From Streptomyces sp. HNM0574 (GTDB taxonomy: Bacteria; Actinomycetota; Actinomycetes; Streptomycetales; Streptomycetaceae), in contig NZ_JAASAH010000012.1 of assembly GCF_012726235.1 (NCBI RefSeq), forward strand, positions 62,001 through 126,000: a stretch of 64,000 nucleotides of DNA, written 5' to 3'. Below are positions 49,554 through 58,173 of the stretch, in pieces. The position numbers were made by a program, and so were the translations under genes. Each line of letters begins with the position of its first letter. The stretch's first letter is position 1. Under the pieces are notes generated by a model. That model was not told the DNA's origin, ran no database searches, and saw only the letters and a program-made list of their open reading frames with translations.

Positions 49554-49946
49554 ATGAGGGTGCGGGACGTACTGGACGCGCTGGAGCGGGCGTGGAACGC
49601 GGGGGACGGCGCGGCGTGGGCGGCCTGCTTCGCGCCGGACGCCGAACTCGTCGACGCCGTCGGCAGGTTGCAGCGGGGCCGCGCCGAGATCGCCGGTGAA
49701 CTGGCCGGGCTCGCCGCGGGCGTCTACCGGGGCAGCGTCATCGAGTTCGGCGAACTCGCCGCGCGCCCGGTCGGCGCCGGCCTGACGCTCGCGCACACGC
49801 GGTCCCTGCTGCGGGTCCCGGCCGGCGCGCGCGCCGGGGACACGCACTCCACGCAGACCCTGCTGATCGGCGCGGACGGCCTGGTCGTCGCCTTCCAGAA
49901 CACCGTCCGGGCCGACTTCGCGGCCTTCACGGGCGGCACGGTCTGA
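49554..49946 (+). CDS. SnoaL/SgcJ-like (NTF2 fold) protein
   Basis: The 130-residue product VRDVLDALERAWNAGDGAAWAACFAPDAELVDAVGR has the NTF2-like start, with a hydrophobic pocket built by later strands (GSVIEFGELAARPVG, THSTQTLLIGADGLVVAFQNT). The SgcJ/EcaC-type branch is suggested by WNAGDGAAWAACF. Activity is unknown. ATG at 49554 has GGGAG upstream; the longer open frame from 49428 lacks the fold. Confidence 0.82.
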   Translation: MRVRDVLDALERAWNAGDGAAWAACFAPDAELVDAVGRLQRGRAEIAGELAGLAAGVYRGSVIEFGELAARPVGAGLTLAHTRSLLRVPAGARAGDTHSTQTLLIGADGLVVAFQNTVRADFAAFTGGTV

Positions 49947-49956
49947 GCCGTCCCGT

Positions 49957-50559
49957 TCAGCCGGCCCGCTCAAGGGGTCCGGGGCGGCGGGGGAGGCAGG
50001 AGAGGACGGCGACGAGGGGCCAGACGGTCTGGGCCGTGGTCAGGACGCGCTCGGCGAGGCCCGCGTCCCCCCGGCCCTGGAGCTCGATCAGGAACCACAC
50101 CGCGCCGACGCCCATCAGCGCGCAGACGGTGATCGCCGCCGAGGGGCGGAGGGCCCACGGCGCCGCCCCGTCGTGGTCGGCGCCCAGCACCGGCCACAGG
50201 GCCATCAGCGCGAAGCCGACGCCGACCACCCAGCCGTGCGACAGCGAACCGCCGCTGCTCGGCGCCGGGAACAGCGCCAGCAGGATCACCGCCACCCCGC
50301 CCCCGGCCAGCGCCAGCCGTCCCGCGGGCGCGGCCGCGCGCAGGCCCGAGGCGGTGACGAGGTGGCACAGGCCCAGCGCGAGCAGCGCGGCGGTGAGGAC
50401 CCACCGCCCGGCGGCGCCGTCCGAGGCGAGCAGGCTGATGGTGTCCGTGGCCGGGTCGTAGCCGGGCCCGTGCAGCACCGTCGCGACCGTCCAGCCGCCG
50501 ACCAGCAGGACGGGCGCACACCCGGACGACAGCACGGTCCACCACGGCGCGAGTCTCAC
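49957..50559 (-). CDS. DUF998-type membrane protein
   Basis: The 200-residue protein has six hydrophobic segments (APVLLVGGWTVATVL; WVLTAALLALGLCHLV; LALAGGGVAVILLALFP; HGWVVGVGFALMALWP; ITVCALMGVGAVWFLIELQ; VWPLVAVLSCLP). It also has the family-like GYDPATDTISLLAS loop. Function is unknown. It starts with GTG 50559, 50 bases after the YcaO gene stop on the same strand, so it could be co-transcribed and serve as an exporter or immunity factor; that is inference from position. Confidence 0.8.
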   Translation of the reverse strand: MRLAPWWTVLSSGCAPVLLVGGWTVATVLHGPGYDPATDTISLLASDGAAGRWVLTAALLALGLCHLVTASGLRAAAPAGRLALAGGGVAVILLALFPAPSSGGSLSHGWVVGVGFALMALWPVLGADHDGAAPWALRPSAAITVCALMGVGAVWFLIELQGRGDAGLAERVLTTAQTVWPLVAVLSCLPRRPGPLERAG

Positions 50560-50609
50560 CGGACCACCATAAATCGGGGCATGTGCCGTCCCGGCGGAGT
50601 CGCAGCCCG

Positions 50610-52175
50610 CTAGCGGCCGGTGCCGTCGCCGACGGCGGCCGGGACGGGCACCGGTGCGGCCGCGCGTGCGGTGCGGGCCGCGCGGCCGCGGGCGCCGGGG
50701 AGGACGACGTGACCGTCCAGGACGAGCAGGAACCGTTCCAGCCCCGGCACCACCACGTGCACCACCGCGAGGTGCTCGCTCACGTACCGCTCCCACGCCC
50801 ACGCCCGGAAGCCGCGCGCGGCCAGCCGCCGCAGCAGCGTGCACAGGTGCGCCTCGGGGGTGCGGGGTACGGGCCGCCGTCCGGTGCCCGGCGCGCGGAG
50901 GGCCGGTGCCGGGAGCACCGGGTCGTCGGCCGGTACGGCGGCGGAGGGCGCGGCCTCGGCGAAGGCGGGGTCGGTGAAGACGGGGCCGGGGACGCCCGCC
51001 TCGGCGAAGTCGAGCAGCGTGGCCGAGGGCAGGCGGGACGCGAAGTCGGCCAGGTAGCAGCGGTGCAGCGCGGGGTAGGGCGTCGTCCGCACGCAGTCCG
51101 GCTCCGGCGCCGGCGCCTCGTCCAGGGACAGGCTGTGGCTCTGCACCAGCTCGGTCAGCGCGCGCTCGGCCGCGTAGCGCGGGCTGAGCGAGGCGCCGCA
51201 GCCGCGGGTGCGCGGCGGGCGCCCGGGCGTGGGCGGCGTCGCGTACGCCCAGAACGCGGGGACGCCCAGGTCGGTCGTCATGTCGAGCAGGTGGACGCGC
51301 CGGCCGATGCGGGACTCGGCGTCCGCGTGCAGCGCGGCCAGTCCCGGCGGCAGGCTCGCCGGGTCGACGACCCGGAGCGGTGCCGGGTCGTCGGCGAGGA
51401 ACTGCCCGGCCAGCAGCAGCGAGACGGCGTCCCGCTCGATGGTCTCGTTCAGCGCGTGCACGGCCGCCTCGGCCGGGGTGGTGCCGGCGGCCCAGCCGCT
51501 GTTCGAGGTGTAGCGGCTGACCGCCGAGTAGTCGTACAGATCGCCCAACTCGGCGCGGGCGGCGGCGTGTTCGGGGCCCGGGTAGCCCGGCGCGGAGAGG
51601 AACAGCGGGAACGCGCGGACCGGGCCGCCCGCGTCCGTGGCGCCCGGGCCCCCGAGCGTGGTCGCCGCCGGCCGGTACGGGAGGCAGGCGAGCGGCGCGT
51701 CGGGGCCCTCGGCCAGCAGCGCGAGCGCGGCGTCCCCGGCGAGCGGGGTTTCGGCCGCTTCCGGTGCGTCGGCCGTGCGGGGGCCGTCCGTGGGCGGGCG
51801 GCCGTCGTCGGTGCGCAGGAGTGCGTGGGCGGTGCGGAGCAGGAGCTGGTCCGGGGCGGGAAGTTGGGCCGAGAGATGGTGCTCCAGCGCCTCGAAGACG
51901 GCGCCGACCCGGGCCGCCTCCTCCGGCCCCTTGCCGAGCCCGACCCCGAGCGGTACGGGTGCGCCGTCCCGGTGCAGGGTGCAGCGCCAGGAGCCGGGGC
52001 GGCTCGCGGGCACCGGCTCGACGGGCGCGGTCAGGCCGAGCGCTTCGACGGCCGCGGCGCCGTGCTCCCTGGCGTCGTCGATCCCCACGCCGCGCTCGCC
52101 GGACTGGAGCCCGGCCAGCGGCCCGGGCGGCGGTGCGCTCGTACGGAGTCCGGACGGGGACGGGGTGTGCGGCAT
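50610..52175 (-). CDS. Stand-alone YcaO enzyme (RiPP azoline/thioamide type)
   Basis: The 521-residue protein has both YcaO ATP-binding signatures: GKGPEEAARVGAVFEALEHH (81-100) and the SNSGWAAGTTPAEAA...ALNETIERDA block (225-250). RYAAERALTELVQSHSLS lies further on. It ends with PVPVP (508-512) nine residues from the C-terminus, a PxPxP motif that in azoline-forming YcaO enzymes lies at the very end. YcaO enzymes phosphorylate a peptide backbone amide to form azolines, thioamides or amidines. No E1-like partner, dehydrogenase or TfuA is adjacent. A 53-codon peptide gene lies upstream. GGAAGG precedes ATG 52175. Confidence 0.88.
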   Translation of the reverse strand: MPHTPSPSGLRTSAPPPGPLAGLQSGERGVGIDDAREHGAAAVEALGLTAPVEPVPASRPGSWRCTLHRDGAPVPLGVGLGKGPEEAARVGAVFEALEHHLSAQLPAPDQLLLRTAHALLRTDDGRPPTDGPRTADAPEAAETPLAGDAALALLAEGPDAPLACLPYRPAATTLGGPGATDAGGPVRAFPLFLSAPGYPGPEHAAARAELGDLYDYSAVSRYTSNSGWAAGTTPAEAAVHALNETIERDAVSLLLAGQFLADDPAPLRVVDPASLPPGLAALHADAESRIGRRVHLLDMTTDLGVPAFWAYATPPTPGRPPRTRGCGASLSPRYAAERALTELVQSHSLSLDEAPAPEPDCVRTTPYPALHRCYLADFASRLPSATLLDFAEAGVPGPVFTDPAFAEAAPSAAVPADDPVLPAPALRAPGTGRRPVPRTPEAHLCTLLRRLAARGFRAWAWERYVSEHLAVVHVVVPGLERFLLVLDGHVVLPGARGRAARTARAAAPVPVPAAVGDGTGR

Positions 52176-52298
52176 GCGGCAGCCTTCCGGGATGTGCGGG
52201 TGCGGTGGCGAGTGGTGGTCGGGCCCCGGTGCGGGGGCGGGTGCGGTGCGGTGGCCGGGCCCGGCCGGGGCGAGGGCCGGGCCCGGTGGGGGCGCGCC

Positions 52299-52342
52299 GG
52301 GCCGGGCGCGGGCGCGTCAGGGCGGTGGCCCGCGCCCGGCCC
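52299..52342 (-). terminator. Hairpin between peptide gene and YcaO gene
   Basis: GGGCCGGGCGCGGGC and its exact complement form a 15-base stem with a 14-base loop, 7 bases after the peptide gene stop. In RiPP operons such a partial terminator keeps precursor mRNA in excess over enzyme mRNA. Confidence 0.75.
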
Positions 52343-52348
52343 CTCGGC

Positions 52349-52510
52349 TCAGCCGGCGGTCACCGGTTCCTCCGGCGCCGCCTCGCGCGCGGGCGCCGCC
52401 GCGCACGCGGGCTCGTGCAGTTCCTCCAGCAGACTCTTCTCGGCGCCGGTCAGCTCGACCTGCGACGGCGTGTAGCCGCCCCAGATGTCGCCAGGGAACC
52501 TCCAGGACAT
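52349..52510 (-). CDS. Candidate RiPP precursor peptide
   Basis: The 53-residue frame starts MSWRFPGDIWGG, continues YTPSQVELTGAEKSLLEEL, and ends HEPACAAAPAREAAP then EEPVTAG. The acidic, helical, leader-like middle and the Ala/Pro-rich tail with a single Cys resemble a leader-core precursor. GGAGGAG lies 8 bases before the ATG. It is directly upstream of the YcaO gene on the same strand, with a hairpin between them. Candidate modified residues are Cys40 or the Thr near the end. It could alternatively be a small unmodified protein; no known precursor family was recognised. Confidence 0.75.
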   Translation of the reverse strand: MSWRFPGDIWGGYTPSQVELTGAEKSLLEELHEPACAAAPAREAAPEEPVTAG

Positions 52511-52831
52511 GGGCAACTCCTCCCCTCACGCCCGGCGCGCGCGGAGGGGAGCCCGTGGACCCACCTGCCACGCTCTCCCCCTCGTCGCCGCCGGGCTGGA
52601 CTCGTCCCGGACCCCTGTGGCTCCGGGCTACGAGAGGCTTGACCCCCGCCCCTCCTGCCAACCGCCAACAGGGTGTGTGTCACCCGGACTTGCGAGCGCA
52701 CAACGGCGCCGGGCGTGAGCCCGTCCGTCCACCACCGTGACGGGAAACCGCATTGCGCGATCCGCGCCCCCTGTGATCGCCCCGCCCCCCCGGAGGAATG
52801 CCGGAGCGGGGGATTCCTGTTGGATGGGGGT

Positions 52832-54673
52832 ATGGCTGCACACGCGCGCGTCCGGGCCCCCGAGCTGATCGGCAAGGGCGGCTGGCTGAACACAGGCGGA
52901 ACCGACCTCACCCTCGCCGACCTGCGGGGACGCATCGTCGTCCTGGATTTCTGGACGTTCTGCTGCATCAACTGCCTGCACGTCCTGGACGAGCTGCGCG
53001 AGCTGGAGGAGAAACACCGGGACACGGTGGTGATCGTCGGCGTGCACTCCCCGAAGTTCGTGCACGAGGCGGAGCACCAGTCGGTGATCGACGCCGTCGA
53101 GCGCTACCAGGTCGAGCACCCGGTGCTGGACGACCCGGAGCTCGCCACGTGGAAGCAGTACGCCGTCCGCGCCTGGCCGACCCTCGTCGTCGTCGACCCC
53201 GAGGGGTACGTCGTCGCGCAGCACGCGGGCGAGGGGCACGCGCACGCGATCGCCGCGCTCGTCGAGCAGCTGGAGCGCGAGCACGAGGCCAAGGGCACCC
53301 TGCGCCGCGGCGACGCCCCGTACGTCCCGCCGGAGCCGGAGGCCGGTGACCTGCGCTTCCCCGGGAAGGCGCTGCGGCTGCCGGAATCCGGCCACTTCCT
53401 CGTCTCCGACACCACCCGGCACCAGCTGGTGGAGCTGGAGGCGGACGGCGAGACCGTCGTGCGCCGGATCGGCACGGGGGAGCGCGGGCTGACCGACGGC
53501 GCCCCCGGGCAGGCCCGGTTCAGCGAGCCGCAGGGGCTGGCGCTGCTGCCGGGAGGCACGGTCGCCGTCGCCGACACCGTCAACCACGCGCTGCGCGCCG
53601 TCGACCCGGCCACCGGCGAGGTCACCACCCTCGCCGGGACGGGCGAGCAGTGGTGGCAGGGCGCCCCGGACTCCGGCCCGGCCCGCGAGGTCGCGCTCTC
53701 CTCGCCGTGGGACCTGGCCTGGTTCGACGGCCGGCTGTGGATCGCCATGGCGGGCGTCCACCAGCTGTGGACGTACGACCCGGAAACGGCGACGGTCGCG
53801 GCGGCTGCCGGGACGACGAACGAGGGCCTGGCCGACGGGCCCGCGGCCGAGGCGTGGTTCGCGCAGCCCTCCGGGCTGAGCACCTCGCACGACGGCGCGC
53901 ACCTGTGGATCGCGGACTCCGAGACCAGCGCCCTGCGCACCCTCGACCGCGAGGGCCGGGTCCGCACGGCCGTCGGCACCGGGCTGTTCGACTTCGGACA
54001 CCGGGACGGGAGCGCCGAAGAGGCCCTGCTCCAGCACCCGTTGGGCGTGACGGCGCTGCCGGACGGCTCCGTCGCCGTCGCCGACACCTACAACCACGCG
54101 CTGCGCCGCTACGATCCGGCCACCGGCGAGGTCACCACCCTCGCCACCGACCTGCGCGAACCCTCCGGCGCGGTGCTCGCGGGCGACGGCGACGGCGACC
54201 CGCACCTGCTGGTCGTCGAGTCGGCGCGGCACCGGCTGACCCGGCTGCGGCTGCCGGAGGAGGCGGTACGCGTCGAGTCCGTCGCGCACCGCACCCAGCG
54301 CGCCGCGACCGAAGTCGCCCCCGGCACCCTTCAGTTGGACGTCGTCTTCCAGGCCCCGGCGGGCCAGAAGCTGGACGAGCGGTACGGGCCCTCGACGCGG
54401 CTGCTGGTCAGCGCCACCCCGCCGGAGCTGCTCGCCGAGGGCGAGGGCCAGGGCAGCGACCTGCGCCGCGGACTCCGCCTCGCGGACGGGGTCACCGAGG
54501 GCGTCCTGCACGTCTCGGCGATGGCCGCCTCCTGCGACGACGACGGCGAGAACGAGTACCCCGCCTGCCATGTGCACCAGCAGGACTGGGGCGTCCCCGT
54601 CCGGGTGACGCCGGGCGGCGCCACCCGGCTGCCGCTGATCCTCGCGGGGCTGGACGAGGAAGCCGCCGGGTAG
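52832..54673 (+). CDS. Thioredoxin-like protein with NHL beta-propeller
   Basis: The 613-residue protein starts with a thioredoxin/AhpC-like domain. Its active site is IVVLDFWTFCCINCLHVLDELREL (CCxxC), followed by AWPTLVVVDPEGYVVAQHAGEG. From about residue 170 it has NHL repeats: RFSEPQGLALLPGGTVAVADTVNHALRAVDP, LSSPWDLAWFDGRLWIAMAGVHQLWTYDP, WFAQPSGLSTSHDGAHLWIADSETSALR, LQHPLGVTALPDGSVAVADTYNHALRRYDP. There is no signal peptide. The family (NHL repeat-containing 2-like) is conserved but its role is unsettled. The ATG at 52832 is where the thioredoxin domain begins. Confidence 0.88.
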   Translation: MAAHARVRAPELIGKGGWLNTGGTDLTLADLRGRIVVLDFWTFCCINCLHVLDELRELEEKHRDTVVIVGVHSPKFVHEAEHQSVIDAVERYQVEHPVLDDPELATWKQYAVRAWPTLVVVDPEGYVVAQHAGEGHAHAIAALVEQLEREHEAKGTLRRGDAPYVPPEPEAGDLRFPGKALRLPESGHFLVSDTTRHQLVELEADGETVVRRIGTGERGLTDGAPGQARFSEPQGLALLPGGTVAVADTVNHALRAVDPATGEVTTLAGTGEQWWQGAPDSGPAREVALSSPWDLAWFDGRLWIAMAGVHQLWTYDPETATVAAAAGTTNEGLADGPAAEAWFAQPSGLSTSHDGAHLWIADSETSALRTLDREGRVRTAVGTGLFDFGHRDGSAEEALLQHPLGVTALPDGSVAVADTYNHALRRYDPATGEVTTLATDLREPSGAVLAGDGDGDPHLLVVESARHRLTRLRLPEEAVRVESVAHRTQRAATEVAPGTLQLDVVFQAPAGQKLDERYGPSTRLLVSATPPELLAEGEGQGSDLRRGLRLADGVTEGVLHVSAMAASCDDDGENEYPACHVHQQDWGVPVRVTPGGATRLPLILAGLDEEAAG

Positions 54674-54702
54674 CCGGGCCGTAATTGGCTCAAGTCGGCC
54701 GT

Positions 54703-54726
54703 GTTCCCGCCCGGCCGGGCGGGAAC
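54703..54726. terminator. Palindromic stem after the NHL-thioredoxin gene
   Basis: GTTCCCGCCCGG is followed immediately by its complement: a 12-base perfect palindrome 29 bases past the stop. Confidence 0.6.
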
Positions 54727-54772
54727 TGCACGAGCGGACGTGCCGATCGCGCAGCGCCCACGGAGGTGGACC

Positions 54773-55342
54773 GTGGCCGAGGACAGGGACGGTGCCGCGG
54801 AGCGGCCGCGCAGGCGGCTCCGGGACCGGTTACGCGGACACGGGCCGCAGAGCATGGCGGGCGGCCTCGTCCTGGCCGTGCTGGGCGCCGGCGTCGGCGG
54901 CCTCGCCTCCGGCTACTTCGAGAACCTCTTCAGCTCCGACGACCCGCCCCCGGCGGCGAGTTCGGGCCAGAGCGGCGGCGCGAAACCCGAGTGCCGGGGC
55001 GCCGGCTGCGAGGGGCGGGACGCCCAGGAGTACCTCTGCGACGACGACCGGATCCTCGCCGAGAAGTCCCGCCCGATCCGCCTCCAGCTCAAGTACAGCC
55101 CGAAGTGCCGGGCCGGCTGGGGCAAGATCCTGGAGGGCGGGAAGGGCGACACCGTCACCGTCACCACCTCCGGAGGCCGCACCGAAGAGGCCACCATCTC
55201 CTTCGGCCACGACCACCACACCCCCATGGTCCGCGCGGGCGACACCTTCCGCCTGACGGCCTGCGCCGTCCCCGCCGCCACGGACGGCGCACCGCCCTGG
55301 CAGAAGTTCTGCGTCCGGGCCGACGAGCGGGACGTGCAGTGA
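54773..55342 (+). CDS. Membrane-anchored DUF2690 protein
   Basis: The 189-residue protein has a charged cytoplasmic start (RPRRRLRDRLRG), one transmembrane helix (MAGGLVLAVLGAGVGGLASGYF) and a linker. An extracellular DUF2690-like domain follows (CRGAGCEGRDAQEYLCDDDRI, IRLQLKYSPKCRAGWGKI). Four or more Cys likely form disulphides outside the cell. Function is unknown. GTG at 54773 has GGAGG 6 bases upstream. Confidence 0.78.
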   Translation: MAEDRDGAAERPRRRLRDRLRGHGPQSMAGGLVLAVLGAGVGGLASGYFENLFSSDDPPPAASSGQSGGAKPECRGAGCEGRDAQEYLCDDDRILAEKSRPIRLQLKYSPKCRAGWGKILEGGKGDTVTVTTSGGRTEEATISFGHDHHTPMVRAGDTFRLTACAVPAATDGAPPWQKFCVRADERDVQ

Positions 55343-55367
55343 ACGTCCCGCCCGCCCGCGTCCGGGA

Positions 55368-56606
55368 TCAGTCCGTCAGGTTCACCGGCCGGTACGGGGT
55401 GAACTCGCTGCCCTCGTCCAGGCCGTAGTCCAGGGTGCGGTGGTCGGTGCCGTGGCCGCCGCGCTGTTCGAAGGCGGTGTACGCGGTGCGGGAGTCGTCC
55501 GTCCAGCCCTCGAAGATCACCACGTGCCGGGTGTTGCTGTCGCCGTCCGCGTCGATCAGCAGGTCGCCGGGCTTCAGTTCGTCGATGCCGATGGGGGTGG
55601 TCAGGCCGCGGTCCTGGGCGAGCATCACGGTGTTGGCGCCAGGGGAGCCGAGGCCGAGGGTCATCGAGACGTAGCCGGAGCAGTCCTGGCGGTAGCCGTC
55701 GCTCCAGGTCTCGGTCTGGCTGTACGGCACCTGCGCGCCGTCGTCGGCCGTCAGCCAGGTCGCGGCGCGCTCCAGCATCTGCGCGCGGGTCACGGCGTCC
55801 TTCGGCGCCGCGTCCTGGGCGAGGTTGGCCAGCTTCCGCAGCTCCTCCTCGCTGCCGCGGAAGACGTTGCGGTCCACCGCGTCCGAGGGCACCCCGTCGA
55901 CCTGCCCGGTCTCGGTGTACTGCCAGAACGACCAGGGCGCGCCCGCGCCGGGAACCTCCACCGGCTCCTTCTCGCCGCTCTCGTACCGCGGCTGCCAGAG
56001 CGTGTGCCCGGCGAAGACGCTGCCGTCACCGCCGAGGCACTGGTCGACGAAGTGGGCCGAGGTGTAGACGACCGGCTTCCGCTCGAAGCTCTTCTCGACG
56101 GTGCTGAGCGCGGCACCCACCTGCTCGGCGTCGAGCCCCGCCGGGCAGGCGCCGTTCACCGGCTCGAAGTCGAGGGCGGGCGGGAGTTCGCCCTCGTTCG
56201 CGCCGGTGTAGCCGGCCTTCTTCGCGACGTCCGCGAAGTGCGCCGCCTGCTCGGCGCCCCCGCCCTCGTCGAAGAAGTGGTACGGCGCGCGGGGCAGGCC
56301 CGCGTCGGCGGCGCCCTTGAGGTCCCGCTCGAACCACGGGTCGGTGTAGCCGGTGCCCTGGGTGGCCTTCATGAAGACGAACTTCTGGCCGGAAGCGGCC
56401 GCGGCGGCGAAGTCGATCGGCTCGGTCTCGCCGTCGCCGTGCTTGTGGTGCGAGGTGTCGAAGCCCTGGACGCCGTACGCGTCCGGGGGCGCCGCGGCGG
56501 CCTGCCCGGGCAGGCCGGTCAGGGCACCGGCGGCGGCGAGCGCCCCGGCGGCGGCGAGACCCACGGACAGGCGCGTACGTCTTCCCAGCGAGCGGTTTCG
56601 GGACAC
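55368..56606 (-). CDS. Secreted GH25 lysozyme with NlpC/P60-like C-terminal domain
   Basis: The 412-residue product has a signal peptide (basic start, Ala/Gly-rich helix, cleavage near QAAAA). A GH25 muramidase follows: YGVQGFDTSHHKHG (catalytic Asp), FVFMKATQGTGYTDPWF, PPALDFEP (catalytic Glu), VVYTSAHFVDQCLG, SFWQYTETGQVDGV. The last ~130 residues resemble an NlpC/P60-type Cys-His hydrolase: YRQDCSGYVSMTLGLGSPG, ELKPGDLLIDADGDSNTRHVVIFEGW. It could cut both glycan and peptide bonds of peptidoglycan. GTG at 56606 follows AAGGATC. Confidence 0.87.
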   Translation of the reverse strand: MSRNRSLGRRTRLSVGLAAAGALAAAGALTGLPGQAAAAPPDAYGVQGFDTSHHKHGDGETEPIDFAAAAASGQKFVFMKATQGTGYTDPWFERDLKGAADAGLPRAPYHFFDEGGGAEQAAHFADVAKKAGYTGANEGELPPALDFEPVNGACPAGLDAEQVGAALSTVEKSFERKPVVYTSAHFVDQCLGGDGSVFAGHTLWQPRYESGEKEPVEVPGAGAPWSFWQYTETGQVDGVPSDAVDRNVFRGSEEELRKLANLAQDAAPKDAVTRAQMLERAATWLTADDGAQVPYSQTETWSDGYRQDCSGYVSMTLGLGSPGANTVMLAQDRGLTTPIGIDELKPGDLLIDADGDSNTRHVVIFEGWTDDSRTAYTAFEQRGGHGTDHRTLDYGLDEGSEFTPYRPVNLTD

Positions 56607-56788
56607 AACGGATCCTTCGGTGTGGGGGATGGTCCGGCCGCCGCGCCGCGAGGGGCCGGAACCGGCCGTGCCCGCACCCGCGGCGACACCCCCACCACCC
56701 TGGCCGCCGCGGCCGCTCCCGTACAGCCCTGAGTGCCCCAACTCCCCCTGGAACTAAAGAGGTTGACAGCGGCGCGGGCGTGCCCGGC

Positions 56789-58078
56789 TCACCCGTCCAG
56801 GAAGGCCACCAGCGCGTTGGCGAGCAGGTACGGGTCCTCCGCTCCGCACAGCTCGCGCGCCGAGTGCATGGAGAGGATCGCCACGCCGATGTCGACCGTC
56901 GCGATGCCGTGCCGCGCCGCCGTGATCGGGCCGATGGTGGTGCCGCAGGGCACCGCGTTGTTGGAGACGAAGTTCTGCCACGGCACCCCGGCCCGCTCGC
57001 ACGCCTCCGCGAAGACCGCGCGCCCCGAACCGTCCGTCGCGTACCGCTGGTTGACGTTCACCTTCAGGATCGGGCCGCCGTTGGCCATCGGGTGGTGGCC
57101 CGGCTCGTGCCGCTCCGGGTAGTTGGGGTGCACGGCGTGGCCGGTGTCCGAGGACAGGCAGACGCTCCCCGCGTACGCCCGCGCCCGGTCCTCGTACGTG
57201 CCGCCCCGCGCGAAGACGGACCGCTCCAGCACGCTGCCGAGCAGCGGACCCTCGGCGCCGGTGTCCGACTGGCTGCCGTTCTCCTCGTGGTCGAACGCGG
57301 CAAGTACCGGGATGTGCGCGCTCGTTCCCTCCTCGGCGACGGCGGCCAGCGCCACCGCGCCCGCGTGCACCGACAGCAGGTTGTCCATCCGCGGGCCCGC
57401 CAGCAGCTCCCGGTCCCGGCCCAGGTAGGCGGGCGGCTCCACGCTGTGCACCATCAGGTCCCAGCCCGTCACCTCGTCGGCGGCCAGGCCCGCCTCCTCG
57501 GCGAGGAAGGCGATCAGATCGCCCTCGGCCGGGGTGCCGATGCCCCAGATCGGGGTCATGTGCCGCTGCCGGTCCAGCTTCAGGCCGTCGTTGGCCTGCC
57601 GGTCCAGGTGGATCGCGAGCTGCGGGACCCGCAGCAGCGCCCGGTCGACGTTGACCAGCCGGGACTCGCCGCCGCGCAGCGTGAGCCGCCCGGCCAGGCC
57701 CAGGTCACGGTCCAGCCAGGTGTTCAGCAGCGTCCCGCCGTAGATCTCCACGGCCACCTGCCGCCAGCCGTTCGCCCCGGTGTCCGGGACGGGCTTCACC
57801 CGCAGGTTCGGCGAATCGGTGTGGGCGCCGACGATCCGGAACGGCGTCGCGGGCGTCGCGCCCTCCGGCACGTACCAGGCGATGATCGCGCCGCCGCGCA
57901 GCACGTACCGGCCCCCGGGTTCCCCGTCCCAGGCGTCGGTCTCCAGGACCTCCCGGAACCCCGCCCGCTGAAGAATCCCGGCGGCGTTCCGCACCGCGTG
58001 GTACGGCGTCGGGGTCGCGGCCAGGAACCGGGCCAGCTCATCGGTGTGCGAACGGTCAAAACGGCGCAGCTCATCCAT
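56789..58078 (-). CDS. apeB: M18 family aminopeptidase
   Basis: The 429-residue metallopeptidase has the M18 blocks GAHTDSPNLRVKPVPD (zinc His/Asp), RMDNLLSVHAG, AFDHEENGSQSDTGAEGPLL (catalytic Glu pair), and the closing GTTIGPITAARHGIATVDIGVAILSMHSARE with a zinc His. It removes N-terminal, mainly acidic, residues from peptides in the cytoplasm. The ATG at 58078 (MDELRRFDRSH) is the family start; the frame stays open far upstream but that part belongs to another gene's remnant. Confidence 0.93.
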   Translation of the reverse strand: MDELRRFDRSHTDELARFLAATPTPYHAVRNAAGILQRAGFREVLETDAWDGEPGGRYVLRGGAIIAWYVPEGATPATPFRIVGAHTDSPNLRVKPVPDTGANGWRQVAVEIYGGTLLNTWLDRDLGLAGRLTLRGGESRLVNVDRALLRVPQLAIHLDRQANDGLKLDRQRHMTPIWGIGTPAEGDLIAFLAEEAGLAADEVTGWDLMVHSVEPPAYLGRDRELLAGPRMDNLLSVHAGAVALAAVAEEGTSAHIPVLAAFDHEENGSQSDTGAEGPLLGSVLERSVFARGGTYEDRARAYAGSVCLSSDTGHAVHPNYPERHEPGHHPMANGGPILKVNVNQRYATDGSGRAVFAEACERAGVPWQNFVSNNAVPCGTTIGPITAARHGIATVDIGVAILSMHSARELCGAEDPYLLANALVAFLDG

Positions 58079-58173
58079 ACGGCCCAGGATACGGAGCCGC
58101 ACCCCGAACGAACGCCCGAAATCCCCGCGGTGCCCCGCACGAGGACACCCCGCCGTCCGCGCGGGGAGGCCGG

